Below are positions 8,511-16,339 of a stretch of 64,000 nucleotides of DNA, one piece after another. The stretch covers positions 10,826-74,825 of the forward strand of contig CAYJVO010000001.1 in assembly GCA_964373675.1 (NCBI GenBank), read 5' to 3'. The stretch comes from CAYHXN01 sp964373675. Lineage in GTDB: Bacteria; Patescibacteriota; Minisyncoccia; UBA6257; WO2-44-18. The translations under genes were made by a program, and so were the position numbers. Each line of letters begins with the position of its first letter. Position 1 is the first letter of the stretch. The notes under the pieces are model-generated. The model was not told where the DNA came from. It saw only the letters and a program-made list of their open reading frames with translations, and searched no databases.

Positions 8511-8516
8511 TATAAT
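8511..8516 (+). promoter_or_regulatory. Extended -10 box for murG
   Basis: TGATATAAT ends 7 nt before the murG ATG at 8524. No good -35 box is visible. This is a leaderless-type arrangement. Confidence 0.5.
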
Positions 8517-8523
8517 TTAATAA

Positions 8524-9696
8524 ATGAATAAAGAAACCCGAATTTTGTTAACCGGCGGCGGAACCGGCGGGCACATTTATCCGCTGTCGGCCGTCGCCAA
8601 AAAAATTCAGGAACAGACCCCGAATGCGGACATTGCTTATGCCGGCCAGCCAGGCGGTTACCGCGGCATTTTAGAACAGCACAATATAAAAATTTTAAGT
8701 GTGGTCTCCAGCAAGTGGCGCCGTTATTTTTCGCCTTTAAATGTCCTGGAGGTTTTCCGTTTTTTTATTGGCTTCTTGCAGGCGTTTTGGAAGATTTATT
8801 GGTTTATGCCGGACGCTCTTTTTTCCAAAGGCGGTCCCGGCGCCTTACCAATAATTCTTGTCTGCCGATTTTATCTGATACCAATAGTAATTCATGAGTC
8901 TGATGTCATTCCCGGTTTGACCAGCATAATTTCTGCCCGGTACGCTAAAAAAATTTTCCTTGCTTTTGAGGAGGCCGAAGGTTATTTCCAAAATAAAAAT
9001 ACTGAGGTTGTGGGACAGCCGGTTAGAGATGAAATCGCCTCTGGCGGATTGCCACCATCGGAAACCAGAAAAATGCTTGGTTTTTCCGCCGATCTACCAA
9101 TGATTTTGGTTATAGGCGGTTCACAAGGATCAACGCGAATTAACGATTTTATTCTTTCTAATCTCAAACTTCTGCTGGAGAAATTTCAAATCTTGCATCA
9201 AATCGGAGAAAATAATTATAAAGATTACAACCAAGAATATGAAGTGGAAAGCCGGCGATTGAGTCCGTTGCTAAAAAGCCGTTATCATTTTGCCGCTTAT
9301 TTAAACAATAGTCATCCATTCACGATGGCCAGTGCTTTGTCAGCGGCAGACGCGGTAATTTCCCGCGGAGGAGCGAGCGCAATATTTGAAATTTCCGCTT
9401 TAGGTAAACCATCAATTCTGATTCCTCTGCCTGAATCCGCCCGCAATCATCAGGAAGCTAACGCTTATGCTTTCCAAAAAACTGGCGCCGCTATTGTAAT
9501 TGAAGAAGAAAACCTGAAACCCAATCTCTTTGAAAGTATTTTGGAAAATCTTTTTTCCGCCTCCGGAGGCGGAAAAAATCTCCAGAAATTACAGATGATG
9601 TCCGAAGCGGCTAAAAGATTTTATAAACCCCAAGCAGCAGAAAAAATCGCCTCTTATATATTGAAATTGCTTAATGAAAATAAATATGGCCATTAA
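8524..9696 (+). CDS. murG: UDP-GlcNAc:lipid I N-acetylglucosaminyltransferase
   Basis: MurG adds GlcNAc to lipid I to make lipid II at the cytoplasmic face. The 390-residue GT-B protein shows the glycine-rich GGGTGGHIYPL loop at the N-terminus, FSKGGPGALP and HESDVIPGL in the first domain, a second glycine-rich loop VIGGSQGSTRIN, and the donor-binding SRGGASAIFEI followed by PLPESARNHQEANA. Length is slightly above the usual 350-370. It closes the plus-strand envelope cluster. Confidence 0.94.
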   Translation: MNKETRILLTGGGTGGHIYPLSAVAKKIQEQTPNADIAYAGQPGGYRGILEQHNIKILSVVSSKWRRYFSPLNVLEVFRFFIGFLQAFWKIYWFMPDALFSKGGPGALPIILVCRFYLIPIVIHESDVIPGLTSIISARYAKKIFLAFEEAEGYFQNKNTEVVGQPVRDEIASGGLPPSETRKMLGFSADLPMILVIGGSQGSTRINDFILSNLKLLLEKFQILHQIGENNYKDYNQEYEVESRRLSPLLKSRYHFAAYLNNSHPFTMASALSAADAVISRGGASAIFEISALGKPSILIPLPESARNHQEANAYAFQKTGAAIVIEEENLKPNLFESILENLFSASGGGKNLQKLQMMSEAAKRFYKPQAAEKIASYILKLLNENKYGH

Positions 9697-9706
9697 AATG
9701 AGCAGG

Positions 9707-9834
9707 TCTACAAAATACGAAATCTTACCAATATACGAAACCGATTTGGTATATTCGCCTGCCTGCCGGCCTTGCTCCGCCGAAGCGCTACGCGAAGGCG
9801 ATGCAGGCAGGTACTATTTTCGTATTTAGTAACT
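9707..9834. repeat. Family A palindrome, copy 2, with nested GC-rich palindrome (upstream of gltX)
   Basis: The outer arms are family A (ACAAAATACGAAATC and TTCGTATTTAGTAAC). A GC-rich palindrome bounded by GCCTGCCTGC and GCAGGCAGG is nested at the centre. The same composite, nearly identical, occurs at about 40.23-40.36 kb. It ends about 5 nt before the gltX ATG. Confidence 0.85.
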
Positions 9835-9839
9835 TATAG

Positions 9840-11291
9840 ATGATTACAAAATTAAAAAAAATCCGAACCCGCATCGCGCCTTCGCCAACGGGTTATTTTC
9901 ATATTGGCACTGCCCGAACCGCGCTTTTTAACTGGCTTTTTACCAAACAGCAGGGCGGGAAATTTATTTTGCGCATTGAGGATACTGATTTAGAGCGATC
10001 CGATAAAAAATTTGAAAAGGATATTATGGAGAATCTTAAATGGCTTGGCCTGGATTGGGACGAAGGACCAGTCGCAGCTGCGACTGGTCAAAGATCAAAG
10101 ATCAAAGGTCAAATGTATGTAGGCGACTGCGGGCCGTATCGGCAAAGTGAACGATTAGAAACCTATAAAAAATATATAAACAGACTACTGGATCAAAAAC
10201 TTGCTTATTATTGCTTTTGCACCCCGGAAGAACTGGAAGAACAGCGGCAAGCAATGTTGGTTCAGGGATTAGCCCCTAAATACAGCGGAAAATGCAGCGC
10301 CTTGAGTGCAATAATAACCAAAAAGAATCTAGCAGTTCAAAAATCGCACATTATTCGTTTTCGGGTGCCGCAAACAACCGTAACTTTTAAGGACATTATT
10401 CGCGGCCCCATCAGCTTTGATGCCTCATTGATTGGAGATATCGCTATCGCTAAAGATCCGGAAATTCCGCTTTATAATTTCGCCGTGGTGGTGGACGACT
10501 ATGAAATGGAAATTTCTCATGTGATTCGCGGCGAAGACCATGTTGCCAATACCCCAAAACAAATCTTACTTCAAAAAGCTTTAGAATTTCCCCAGCCGGA
10601 ATACGCCCATCTCCCTCTTATTTTGGACCCGGATCGGCATAAAATGTCCAAAAGATATTCCGCTGTTTCGGTAGCCGAATATCGCAACCAGGGATATTTG
10701 CCGGAAGCAATGATTAATTTTATGGCGCTGCTTGGCTGGCATCCCGGACCGGTAACACCAAAAGGTTTTGAAAGAGAAATTTTCAGCTTACAAGAATTAA
10801 TTCAAGAGTTTAATTTGGAGCGAGTGCAAAAAGCCGGCGCGGTTTTCAATATTGAAAAACTAAACTGGATTAACGCGCAGTATATTAAAAAACTTTCAGA
10901 TAAAGAGCTGGCGAAAATGCTTAATTTTAAAAACCTTAAAGTGATTGCTTTAGCGAAAGACAGAATGAAAAACCTTTCGGATTTTCACGAATTAGCTGAC
11001 TGGGCAATAAAATTGCCGGATTATTCCGCAGACCTTTTAATCTGGAAGCAAACATCGAAAGAGGTGATAAAGGAAAATTTAAGGCGGGCGCTGGAAATTT
11101 TAGAATCCGGAGAAAGAAATGACTTAATGAAGCTGGCAGAAGAACGGGGCAGGGGTGAGGTATTGTGGCCGGTCCGCGCCGCTCTATCCGGCAAAGACGC
11201 GTCTCCGGGCCCGCTGGAAATGATTGAAGCTTTGGGTAAAAAAGAAGCAATCAAGCGGCTGAAAATCGCCATCAAAAAACTTGAATCATGA
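9840..11291 (+). CDS. gltX: Glutamyl-tRNA synthetase
   Basis: This class I synthetase charges tRNA-Glu (possibly also tRNA-Gln, if the organism uses the amidotransferase route; not testable here). The 483-residue protein has APSPTGYFHIGTARTALFNW with the HIGH-like motif, the WDEGP and YRQSER region, RGEDH, and the KMSKR motif (DRHKMSKR), then a helical anticodon-binding domain. An insertion of about 15 residues interrupts the usual WDEGP...GDCGPYRQSER block around residue 80. It is encoded by a perfect 24-bp palindrome (10066-10089) followed by three 7-nt repeats (10090-10110). Otherwise the length is normal. Confidence 0.95.
   Translation: MITKLKKIRTRIAPSPTGYFHIGTARTALFNWLFTKQQGGKFILRIEDTDLERSDKKFEKDIMENLKWLGLDWDEGPVAAATGQRSKIKGQMYVGDCGPYRQSERLETYKKYINRLLDQKLAYYCFCTPEELEEQRQAMLVQGLAPKYSGKCSALSAIITKKNLAVQKSHIIRFRVPQTTVTFKDIIRGPISFDASLIGDIAIAKDPEIPLYNFAVVVDDYEMEISHVIRGEDHVANTPKQILLQKALEFPQPEYAHLPLILDPDRHKMSKRYSAVSVAEYRNQGYLPEAMINFMALLGWHPGPVTPKGFEREIFSLQELIQEFNLERVQKAGAVFNIEKLNWINAQYIKKLSDKELAKMLNFKNLKVIALAKDRMKNLSDFHELADWAIKLPDYSADLLIWKQTSKEVIKENLRRALEILESGERNDLMKLAEERGRGEVLWPVRAALSGKDASPGPLEMIEALGKKEAIKRLKIAIKKLES
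10066..10110 (+). repeat. Palindrome plus heptamer array inserted in frame in gltX
   Basis: A perfect 24-bp palindrome (GACCAGTCGCAG and its complement) is followed by AAAGATC, AAAGATC, AAAGGTC. It encodes residues absent from the conserved GluRS block it interrupts. Confidence 0.8.
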
Positions 11292-11310
11292 ATCAAGAAT
11301 TATGAATTAT
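11283..11310 (+). repeat. Heptanucleotide array at the gltX/M23 junction
   Basis: The four units are GAATCAT, GAATCAA, GAATTAT and GAATTAT. They overlap the gltX stop and run into the next start codon (ATG 11309). Confidence 0.75.
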
Positions 11311-12535
11311 GAAGCGACTATTTCAACTTATTTTTATTTGTACATTCTTTATTCCCGCTGTGGTTGCGGCTGTTCCCGAGAATCTGAATAAAGCCATTGA
11401 AGAAAAAGTACGAGCACTCCAGGAAATCAATACCCAAATAGAAAAAACCCAAAAAGAAATTGACTCCGCCCAAATTCAGCAAAAAACCCTCAAGAGAGAA
11501 TTAGGCAACCTGAACTATGGCATTAACCAGCTTAATCTTTCCATTAAATCCAGCGAAATTGGCATTGAAAAACTAAATTTAGAGCTGGAAGTTCTTCAGT
11601 ACGATATTCAGGATACCGAAATAACAATTCAAACTAAACAGTTGGCAGTCATTAAATTCCTGCGTGAATTGCAACAAAAAGACAATGAATCTCTTCTCTT
11701 GGCAATGCTGAAAAAGAAAAGCTTGGCGGACAGCTTCTTTGAACTGCAAAGCATTGATGCCCTTAATAACCAGCTTTCTTTGGAAGTTAAAAACCTCCAA
11801 CAGCTTCAAAGCAAGCTCCAAGACAAATTTAACAAAAGGAGTGTTAAAAAACAGCAATCAGTCCTAGAAAATAATAATTTAAAGAATCGTCGGGAAATTT
11901 TTACTGACCAAAAAAGTGCTCGCGTCACTCTTCTATCCCAAACCCAAAATCAGGAGAAAATTTATCAGCAGCAGCTGAGCGAACTGGAGAAAAAACAACG
12001 CGCTATCAGCGATGAAATCGGCGTAATTGAAGACGAATTGAGGCGCACTTTTGATCCCAGTATTTTACCGATTAAAAGGCCTGGGGTTTTAGGAAAACCG
12101 GTAGCAGGCCCCTTAAGTCAGGAGTACGGGCAAACGGCCGTCGGGCGCCGCCTTTATAAAAATGGATTTCACAACGGCGTGGATTTCCAAGCGGCGATTG
12201 GCACTCCGGTTTTTTCTGCTGAGGGCGGCGAAATTATTGCAGTCGGCAACAATGGCCGACTGCAATACGGAAAATATGTCTTGATCAACCATCCTAATAA
12301 TTTAACCACTCTCTATGCCCATTTGTCCCGTCAGCAAGTTAATAAAGGCGATTTTGTAAAAAGAGGCGATTTGATCGGCTACAGCGGCAACACCGGTTAC
12401 TCCTTTGGCCCCCACGTCCATTTAACGGTTTATTGGGCGCCCAGCGTTCGCTTAGAAAACTTCCCCAGCTGCAACTGCGGTTTAGTACCGCTCGGCATTA
12501 CCATTAATCCTTTAGATTATTTAGAACGTTTATAA
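11309..12535 (+). CDS. Secreted coiled-coil murein hydrolase activator, peptidase M23
   Basis: The 408-residue protein has a signal peptide (about residues 1-20), a long coiled coil (about 22-245, rich in K, E, Q and L heptads), and a C-terminal LytM/M23 domain. Zinc-site motifs are visible: HNGVDFQA (H-x3-D) and GPHVHL (HxH), with TTLYAHLS between them. The architecture matches EnvC/PcsB-type proteins that cut or activate cutting of peptidoglycan at division. Both M23 metal motifs look intact, so it could be an active endopeptidase. Confidence 0.88.
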   Translation: MKRLFQLIFICTFFIPAVVAAVPENLNKAIEEKVRALQEINTQIEKTQKEIDSAQIQQKTLKRELGNLNYGINQLNLSIKSSEIGIEKLNLELEVLQYDIQDTEITIQTKQLAVIKFLRELQQKDNESLLLAMLKKKSLADSFFELQSIDALNNQLSLEVKNLQQLQSKLQDKFNKRSVKKQQSVLENNNLKNRREIFTDQKSARVTLLSQTQNQEKIYQQQLSELEKKQRAISDEIGVIEDELRRTFDPSILPIKRPGVLGKPVAGPLSQEYGQTAVGRRLYKNGFHNGVDFQAAIGTPVFSAEGGEIIAVGNNGRLQYGKYVLINHPNNLTTLYAHLSRQQVNKGDFVKRGDLIGYSGNTGYSFGPHVHLTVYWAPSVRLENFPSCNCGLVPLGITINPLDYLERL

Positions 12536-12562
12536 ATATAAATCAAAATCCGATTAGTTTGC

Positions 12563-12568
12563 TATAAT
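12563..12568 (+). promoter_or_regulatory. Extended -10 box for the gene at 12576
   Basis: TGCTATAAT ends 7 nt before ATG 12576, predicting a leaderless transcript. Confidence 0.5.
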
Positions 12569-12575
12569 AAAATAA

Positions 12576-12938
12576 ATGGCTCTGAAGAGACTTATTTTAG
12601 CGACCTTTCTCTTGTCGTCTTTTTATTTACCTCAAGAGAAAGATGGCCGGTTGGCGGCTATTTCCGAATCTTTTCCGAATGCGCCAATAAATTTTCTTCA
12701 GGGCTTAAAAGCCGTTAACGACGCTATTCAGAAACCTTTTAGAAATCTTCCTTTGTTTAAAAAAGCTACCGAGATTGTCTTAGCGCCCGATGTTCAAGTT
12801 TTCGGCTGGCTTAAATCAACAGGTACTTTCTTTAAAAAAATTTGGGGGGGTCTCTCCGGGGTTTTCAAATTTATTGGCCAGATCTTTGTTTGGCTGCTGG
12901 AATTTATGGCAAAGTTAATCAGGATTGGTATTAACTAG
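12576..12938 (+). CDS. Hypothetical small secreted or membrane protein
   Basis: I do not recognise this 120-residue protein. It starts with a signal-like segment (MALKRLILATFLLSSFYLP), continues with a soluble middle, and ends in a hydrophobic stretch around residues 85-115 (FKFIGQIFVWLLEFMAKLI). Its stop codon TAG is the first three bases of a 130-bp inverted-repeat element, so the natural C-terminus may have been cut by the insertion. A good -10 box precedes the start. Confidence 0.6.
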   Translation: MALKRLILATFLLSSFYLPQEKDGRLAAISESFPNAPINFLQGLKAVNDAIQKPFRNLPLFKKATEIVLAPDVQVFGWLKSTGTFFKKIWGGLSGVFKFIGQIFVWLLEFMAKLIRIGIN

Positions 12939-13065
12939 AACCTATCTCAATAATAATCCTCAAAGAAGCATGACAACGAAATTTTCAATTTAGATAGCAA
13001 CCCAAAGGGATTCTGAAGAAAATTTACTAATATCGCGTTAGGAATTATTATTGAAATAGGTTCTA
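12936..13065. mobile_element. MITE-like element with about 25-bp terminal inverted repeats
   Basis: The left end TAGAACCTATCTCAATAATA and the right end (complement reads TAGAACCTATTTCAATAATA) match with one substitution over 20 bases, plus one small indel further in. About 80 bp of non-coding DNA lies between. TA flanks both ends and could be a target duplication. There is no transposase inside, so it would be a non-autonomous element. It exactly abuts the stop of the upstream gene and the start of the downstream gene. Confidence 0.75.
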
Positions 13066-13805
13066 TGCCCAAACCATTCCTGTCTGTCATTATACCCGCA
13101 TATAACGAGGCCGAGCGCCTGCCGCTGACTTTGATTGATGTTGATAAGCATTTGTCCGAGCAAGAATACTCTTACGAAATTATTGTCATAGACGATGGGT
13201 CATCGGATAACACGACGGAAATCGTTGAACGGTTTATCCCGATGATAAAAAACTTAAAAATCCTAGACAATAAAGAAAATCAAGGAAAAGGTGCGGCAGT
13301 AAAACAAGGAATGCTTATTGCTAAGGGTAACTGGCGGCTTTTTATGGATGCGGACAATTCAACCTCTATTTCCGAATTTAATAAAATGCTCCCGTATTTA
13401 AAAGAAGGTTACGATATTGTTATTGGTTCCAGGGCTATACGCGGGGCCCAGTTAAGACCGCCGCAGCCGTTTTATAAAAGAATGCTGGGGCGATTTAGTA
13501 ATTGGTTTGTTCGCCTGATTTTAGGCCTGAAAATAAAAGATACCCAATGCGGATTTAAATGCTTTTCTGAAGAGTCTGCCGAACGGATTTTTTCTTCAAT
13601 TAAAATTAAAGGATGGGGGTTTGATATTGAATCGTTGGCTTTAGCAAAATTATTTGGCTATCGGATTAAAGAAATGCCGGTATTGTGGGTTAATAATCCG
13701 GTCAGCCGTGTGAAATTTTCCGGTTATTTCAAAACTTTATGGGAAGTTATCAAAATCCGTTGGTGGCTGTGGAGAAAGATTTACAAAATCAATACAGTGA
13801 GGTAA
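13065..13805 (+). CDS. Family 2 glycosyltransferase, dolichyl-phosphate sugar transferase-like
   Basis: The 246-residue GT-A enzyme resembles dolichyl/polyprenyl-phosphate glucosyl- or mannosyltransferases (ALG5/DPM1 type). Motifs are LSVIIPAYNEAERLPLTL, IDDGSSDNT, GKGAAVKQGM, the metal-binding MDADNS (DxD), IVIGSRAIRGAQ and DTQCGFKCF. It would make a lipid-linked sugar donor on the inner membrane face, which GT-C enzymes such as the one at 20.3 kb could use. Its ATG shares its first base with the MITE end, so its native upstream region was lost or replaced. Confidence 0.87.
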   Translation: MPKPFLSVIIPAYNEAERLPLTLIDVDKHLSEQEYSYEIIVIDDGSSDNTTEIVERFIPMIKNLKILDNKENQGKGAAVKQGMLIAKGNWRLFMDADNSTSISEFNKMLPYLKEGYDIVIGSRAIRGAQLRPPQPFYKRMLGRFSNWFVRLILGLKIKDTQCGFKCFSEESAERIFSSIKIKGWGFDIESLALAKLFGYRIKEMPVLWVNNPVSRVKFSGYFKTLWEVIKIRWWLWRKIYKINTVR

Positions 13806-13815
13806 CATCAACGAA

Positions 13816-14271
13816 ATGGATTACTATTTAACCCCCGAACGGCTTGAGGAATTAAAAAAGGAATTGGAAGAGTCTAAAACTAAAAAACGTGCCGAGGTGG
13901 CCGAGCGGCTGAAAAGAGCCAAAGAATTAGGCGACCTTTCGGAAAATGTGGAGTATCAGGAGGCTCGCGAGGAACAAGCGCAGGTTGAGGGCCGCATTTT
14001 GGAATTAGAAGAGATTATTAAAAACGCTTCGGTAATTCAGAAAACCGGCAAGCAAGGCGTGGTTCAAATGGGTTCAACGGTAATAGCAGAAAAAAATGGC
14101 CAAGAAATAAAATTCCGAATTGTCGGTTCCAATGAAACCAAACCCGAGGCCGGTCAAATCTCTAACGAATCTCCTTTAGGGAAGGCATTTATGAACCGAA
14201 AAATAGGGGAAGTCGTAAAAGTCAAAACACCCTCGGGCGAAGCGACTTATAAAATTATAAAGATTGAATAA
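13816..14271 (+). CDS. greA: Transcription elongation factor GreA
   Basis: GreA rescues backtracked RNA polymerase by promoting transcript cleavage. The 151-residue protein has the N-terminal coiled coil with the acidic tip (ERLKRAKELGDLSENVEYQEA, where D and E are the catalytic acids) and the FKBP-like C-terminal domain ending in SPLGKAFMNRKIGEVVKV. A GAGGT-type ribosome-binding site at about 13799 lies in the tail of the glycosyltransferase gene. lysS follows 8 bp downstream. Confidence 0.95.
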   Translation: MDYYLTPERLEELKKELEESKTKKRAEVAERLKRAKELGDLSENVEYQEAREEQAQVEGRILELEEIIKNASVIQKTGKQGVVQMGSTVIAEKNGQEIKFRIVGSNETKPEAGQISNESPLGKAFMNRKIGEVVKVKTPSGEATYKIIKIE

Positions 14272-14279
14272 GTCCCAGT

Positions 14280-15620
14280 ATGCTTGAAGACATTATTAAA
14301 GAACGGTTAAAAACGAGAAAACCGGAATATTATCCGGCGCGAGTGAAACGGACTCATTTAATTAGTGATGCAGTAAAAAACTTCGGTTCCTTGGCTAAAC
14401 AAAAAAAAACCATCTGGATCACAGGCCGAATTATGGGTCTGCGTACCCAAGGAGGGTTGATGTTTTGGGACGTTCAAGACGGCGGCGGCCCCTCGACTCG
14501 GCTCGGGACAAATAAGATTCAGGCCGTAGTCAAGAAAGACAACCTCGCCAACTTTTCCGAACTGAAAAACAATATTAACCTAGGAGATTTTGTTGGGGTG
14601 GCTGGCCCGCTTTTTAAAACTCAAAGCGGCGAAAAAAGTCTTGAAGTAAAAAACGCTCAAATTATCGTTAAATCACTGCGTCCACTCCCGTCAGTTTGGC
14701 ACGGATTAAAAGATGTGGAAGAAAGGTTTCGGAAACGCTACTTGGACATTTTATTAAATCCGGAGGTAAAAGAAAAAATTATTCAGAGATCCCAAATCGT
14801 AGAATATCTGCGGACGGCACTGATTCAAGAAGGATTTTTGGAGGTAGAAACGCCAATACTTCAGCCAATCCCGGGCGGCGCTAAAGCCCGGCCATTTGTT
14901 ACTCATTATAATGCTTTGGATGCGGATTTTTACCTTCGGATCGCGCCGGAGCTTTATCTAAAACGGCTTCTCGTCTCTGGATTTGAGAAAATTTTTGAAA
15001 TCGGCCGCAATTTTCGCAATGAAGGCCTTGACCGCGACCATAATCCGGAATTCACCATGCTAGAGCTTTACTGGGCTTACCAGGATTACAAAAGCCTGCT
15101 TAAATTCATTGAAAAAATTCTTAAAAACTTTATCTCCGCAAAGTGGGAAAAGACGACTTTTGCTTCAATATTTAAAAAACATTCGGGACGGGATTATAAA
15201 AGCGTAAAACCGGCTGAACTGGATGAAGTTTTTAACCACAAAATCCGCCCCAAAATTATCAAACCGACGGTAATTTTAGATTATCCCGAATCCGTAATGC
15301 CGTTAGCTAAACTAAAAACTGACGATCCGGCGCTAACGGAAAGTTTTCAGCTGATTGTTAATGGAGCGGAAATCGTCAAGGGCTTTTCCGAACTGAATGA
15401 TCCGGTAATTCAACGCCAGCAAATGGAGCGCCAAGAAAAAAACTTTCGTGCTGATAATGAAGTATTCTCACGATTGGATAAAGACTTTTTAGAAGCATTG
15501 GAATATGGGATGCCTCCGGCCGCCGGCTTAGGAATCGGTATTGATCGTCTTGCCGCCTTAGCCGCTCACACTCATTCTGTAAAAGAAATAATAATTTTTC
15601 CTACCCTCCGTCCCAAATGA
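14280..15620 (+). CDS. lysS: Lysyl-tRNA synthetase, class II
   Basis: The 446-residue class II enzyme has an N-terminal OB fold for the anticodon and a catalytic domain with motif 2 (RIAPELYLKRL, FEIGRNFRNEGLDRDHNPEF) and motif 3 (GLGIGIDRLAAL). The OB fold carries an extra segment, GPSTRLGT, between DVQDGG and the KIQAVVKKDNL strand. It is encoded by a GC-rich word (about 14489-14511) that also occurs in murC and after dnaX, so it is probably a repeat insertion in a surface loop. greA lies immediately upstream. Confidence 0.95.
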   Translation: MLEDIIKERLKTRKPEYYPARVKRTHLISDAVKNFGSLAKQKKTIWITGRIMGLRTQGGLMFWDVQDGGGPSTRLGTNKIQAVVKKDNLANFSELKNNINLGDFVGVAGPLFKTQSGEKSLEVKNAQIIVKSLRPLPSVWHGLKDVEERFRKRYLDILLNPEVKEKIIQRSQIVEYLRTALIQEGFLEVETPILQPIPGGAKARPFVTHYNALDADFYLRIAPELYLKRLLVSGFEKIFEIGRNFRNEGLDRDHNPEFTMLELYWAYQDYKSLLKFIEKILKNFISAKWEKTTFASIFKKHSGRDYKSVKPAELDEVFNHKIRPKIIKPTVILDYPESVMPLAKLKTDDPALTESFQLIVNGAEIVKGFSELNDPVIQRQQMERQEKNFRADNEVFSRLDKDFLEALEYGMPPAAGLGIGIDRLAALAAHTHSVKEIIIFPTLRPK

Positions 15621-15698
15621 AACTCCCTGGGCTTGCCCACGGAGTTTCAGAGTTTCATCCGCCAAAATTTTCGCTTCGCGAAAAATTAGGCGGCGGCC

Positions 15699-15727
15699 TT
15701 GACAACTTAATAATTATTTGATAATAT
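15699..15727 (+). promoter_or_regulatory. Consensus promoter for the NUDIX gene
   Basis: TTGACA (15699-15704), a 17-nt AT-rich spacer and TAATAT (15722-15727). The transcript would carry a leader of about 20 nt with a GAGGTGAT ribosome-binding site. Confidence 0.7.
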
Positions 15728-15751
15728 AGGAGCAGTTTTTTGAGGTGATAA

Positions 15752-16201
15752 GTGGATGCTTCAGCGTTCATTCGTCTTTGGGGAAACGAAGGACAGATTT
15801 ATTTAGTACTGAACGATCAGAAAAAAATAATTAACAAACTATCCAGTGATGTAATCGGAATGAAACCGATCGGCTGGGGACTGCCCGGCGGGGGAGTTAA
15901 AGACGGAGAAGATCCTTTGCAGGCGGCTCTAAGAGAACTGCGCGAAGAAACTCCGTTTAATGCGCGCAGAATTAACCCAAAGCCGGTGATAGTAAATAAA
16001 AAAAATGGCCATCATATCAATTTTGTGTTTGACGCTTATGATCCGGAGGAAATTAAACCCGATTGGAAACCGACGGATGATCCTAAACTGGGAGTGATCG
16101 GCGGCAGATGGTTTACAATTGAGGAATGCGAAGCCGAGGAGCGTGACGGCATACTCATTTATAAATCACACCTTCGTTATATTTTTCATAGGGAACAATA
16201 A
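15752..16201 (+). CDS. NUDIX hydrolase
   Basis: The 149-residue protein has a complete Nudix box (G-x5-E-x7-REUxEE-x-G/U), visible as GGGVKDGEDPLQAALRELRE followed by ETPF. Such enzymes hydrolyse nucleoside diphosphates linked to another group; the substrate cannot be read from this. The start is GTG 15752 behind the ribosome-binding site GAGGTGAT. The 5' leader (AGCAGTT, TTTGAGGTGATAAGTGG) resembles that of the gene at 25215, and both genes are followed by a terminator and the same roughly 90-bp repeat. Confidence 0.87.
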   Translation: MDASAFIRLWGNEGQIYLVLNDQKKIINKLSSDVIGMKPIGWGLPGGGVKDGEDPLQAALRELREETPFNARRINPKPVIVNKKNGHHINFVFDAYDPEEIKPDWKPTDDPKLGVIGGRWFTIEECEAEERDGILIYKSHLRYIFHREQ

Positions 16202-16225
16202 TCCCGCCACGGCGGGATTATTTAT
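16199..16225 (+). terminator. Terminator after the NUDIX gene
   Basis: Stem ATCCCGCC/GGCGGGAT with a 2-nt loop is followed by TATTTATT. Confidence 0.7.
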
Positions 16226-16310
16226 TCTCCTTCGCCGAAAACCCCGGACGGCCTACTCCGCCGAAGTAGCTTCAGTTACGAAGGCTGGATAAGGCCGTGG
16301 AGTTTCATTT
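16222..16310 (+). repeat. Family H intergenic repeat, copy 1
   Basis: An approximately 89-bp GC-rich sequence starts TTCTCCTTCGCCGAAAACCC and ends CCGTGGAGTTTCATTT. It matches 25515-25604 with about ten differences by eye. Both copies follow a terminator. Confidence 0.85.
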
Positions 16311-16326
16311 GTGTAAAAGAGTAGGT

Positions 16327-16332
16327 TAGAAT
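16327..16332 (+). promoter_or_regulatory. -10 box TAGAAT for serS
   Basis: TAGAAT ends 7 nt before the serS ATG, a leaderless-type arrangement. Confidence 0.4.
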
Positions 16333-16339
16333 AAAAACT

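Noticed and set aside
10936..11296. Minus-strand frames within gltX
   Set aside because: They are antisense to the conserved C-terminal domain of GluRS and have no ribosome-binding site or recognisable motif.
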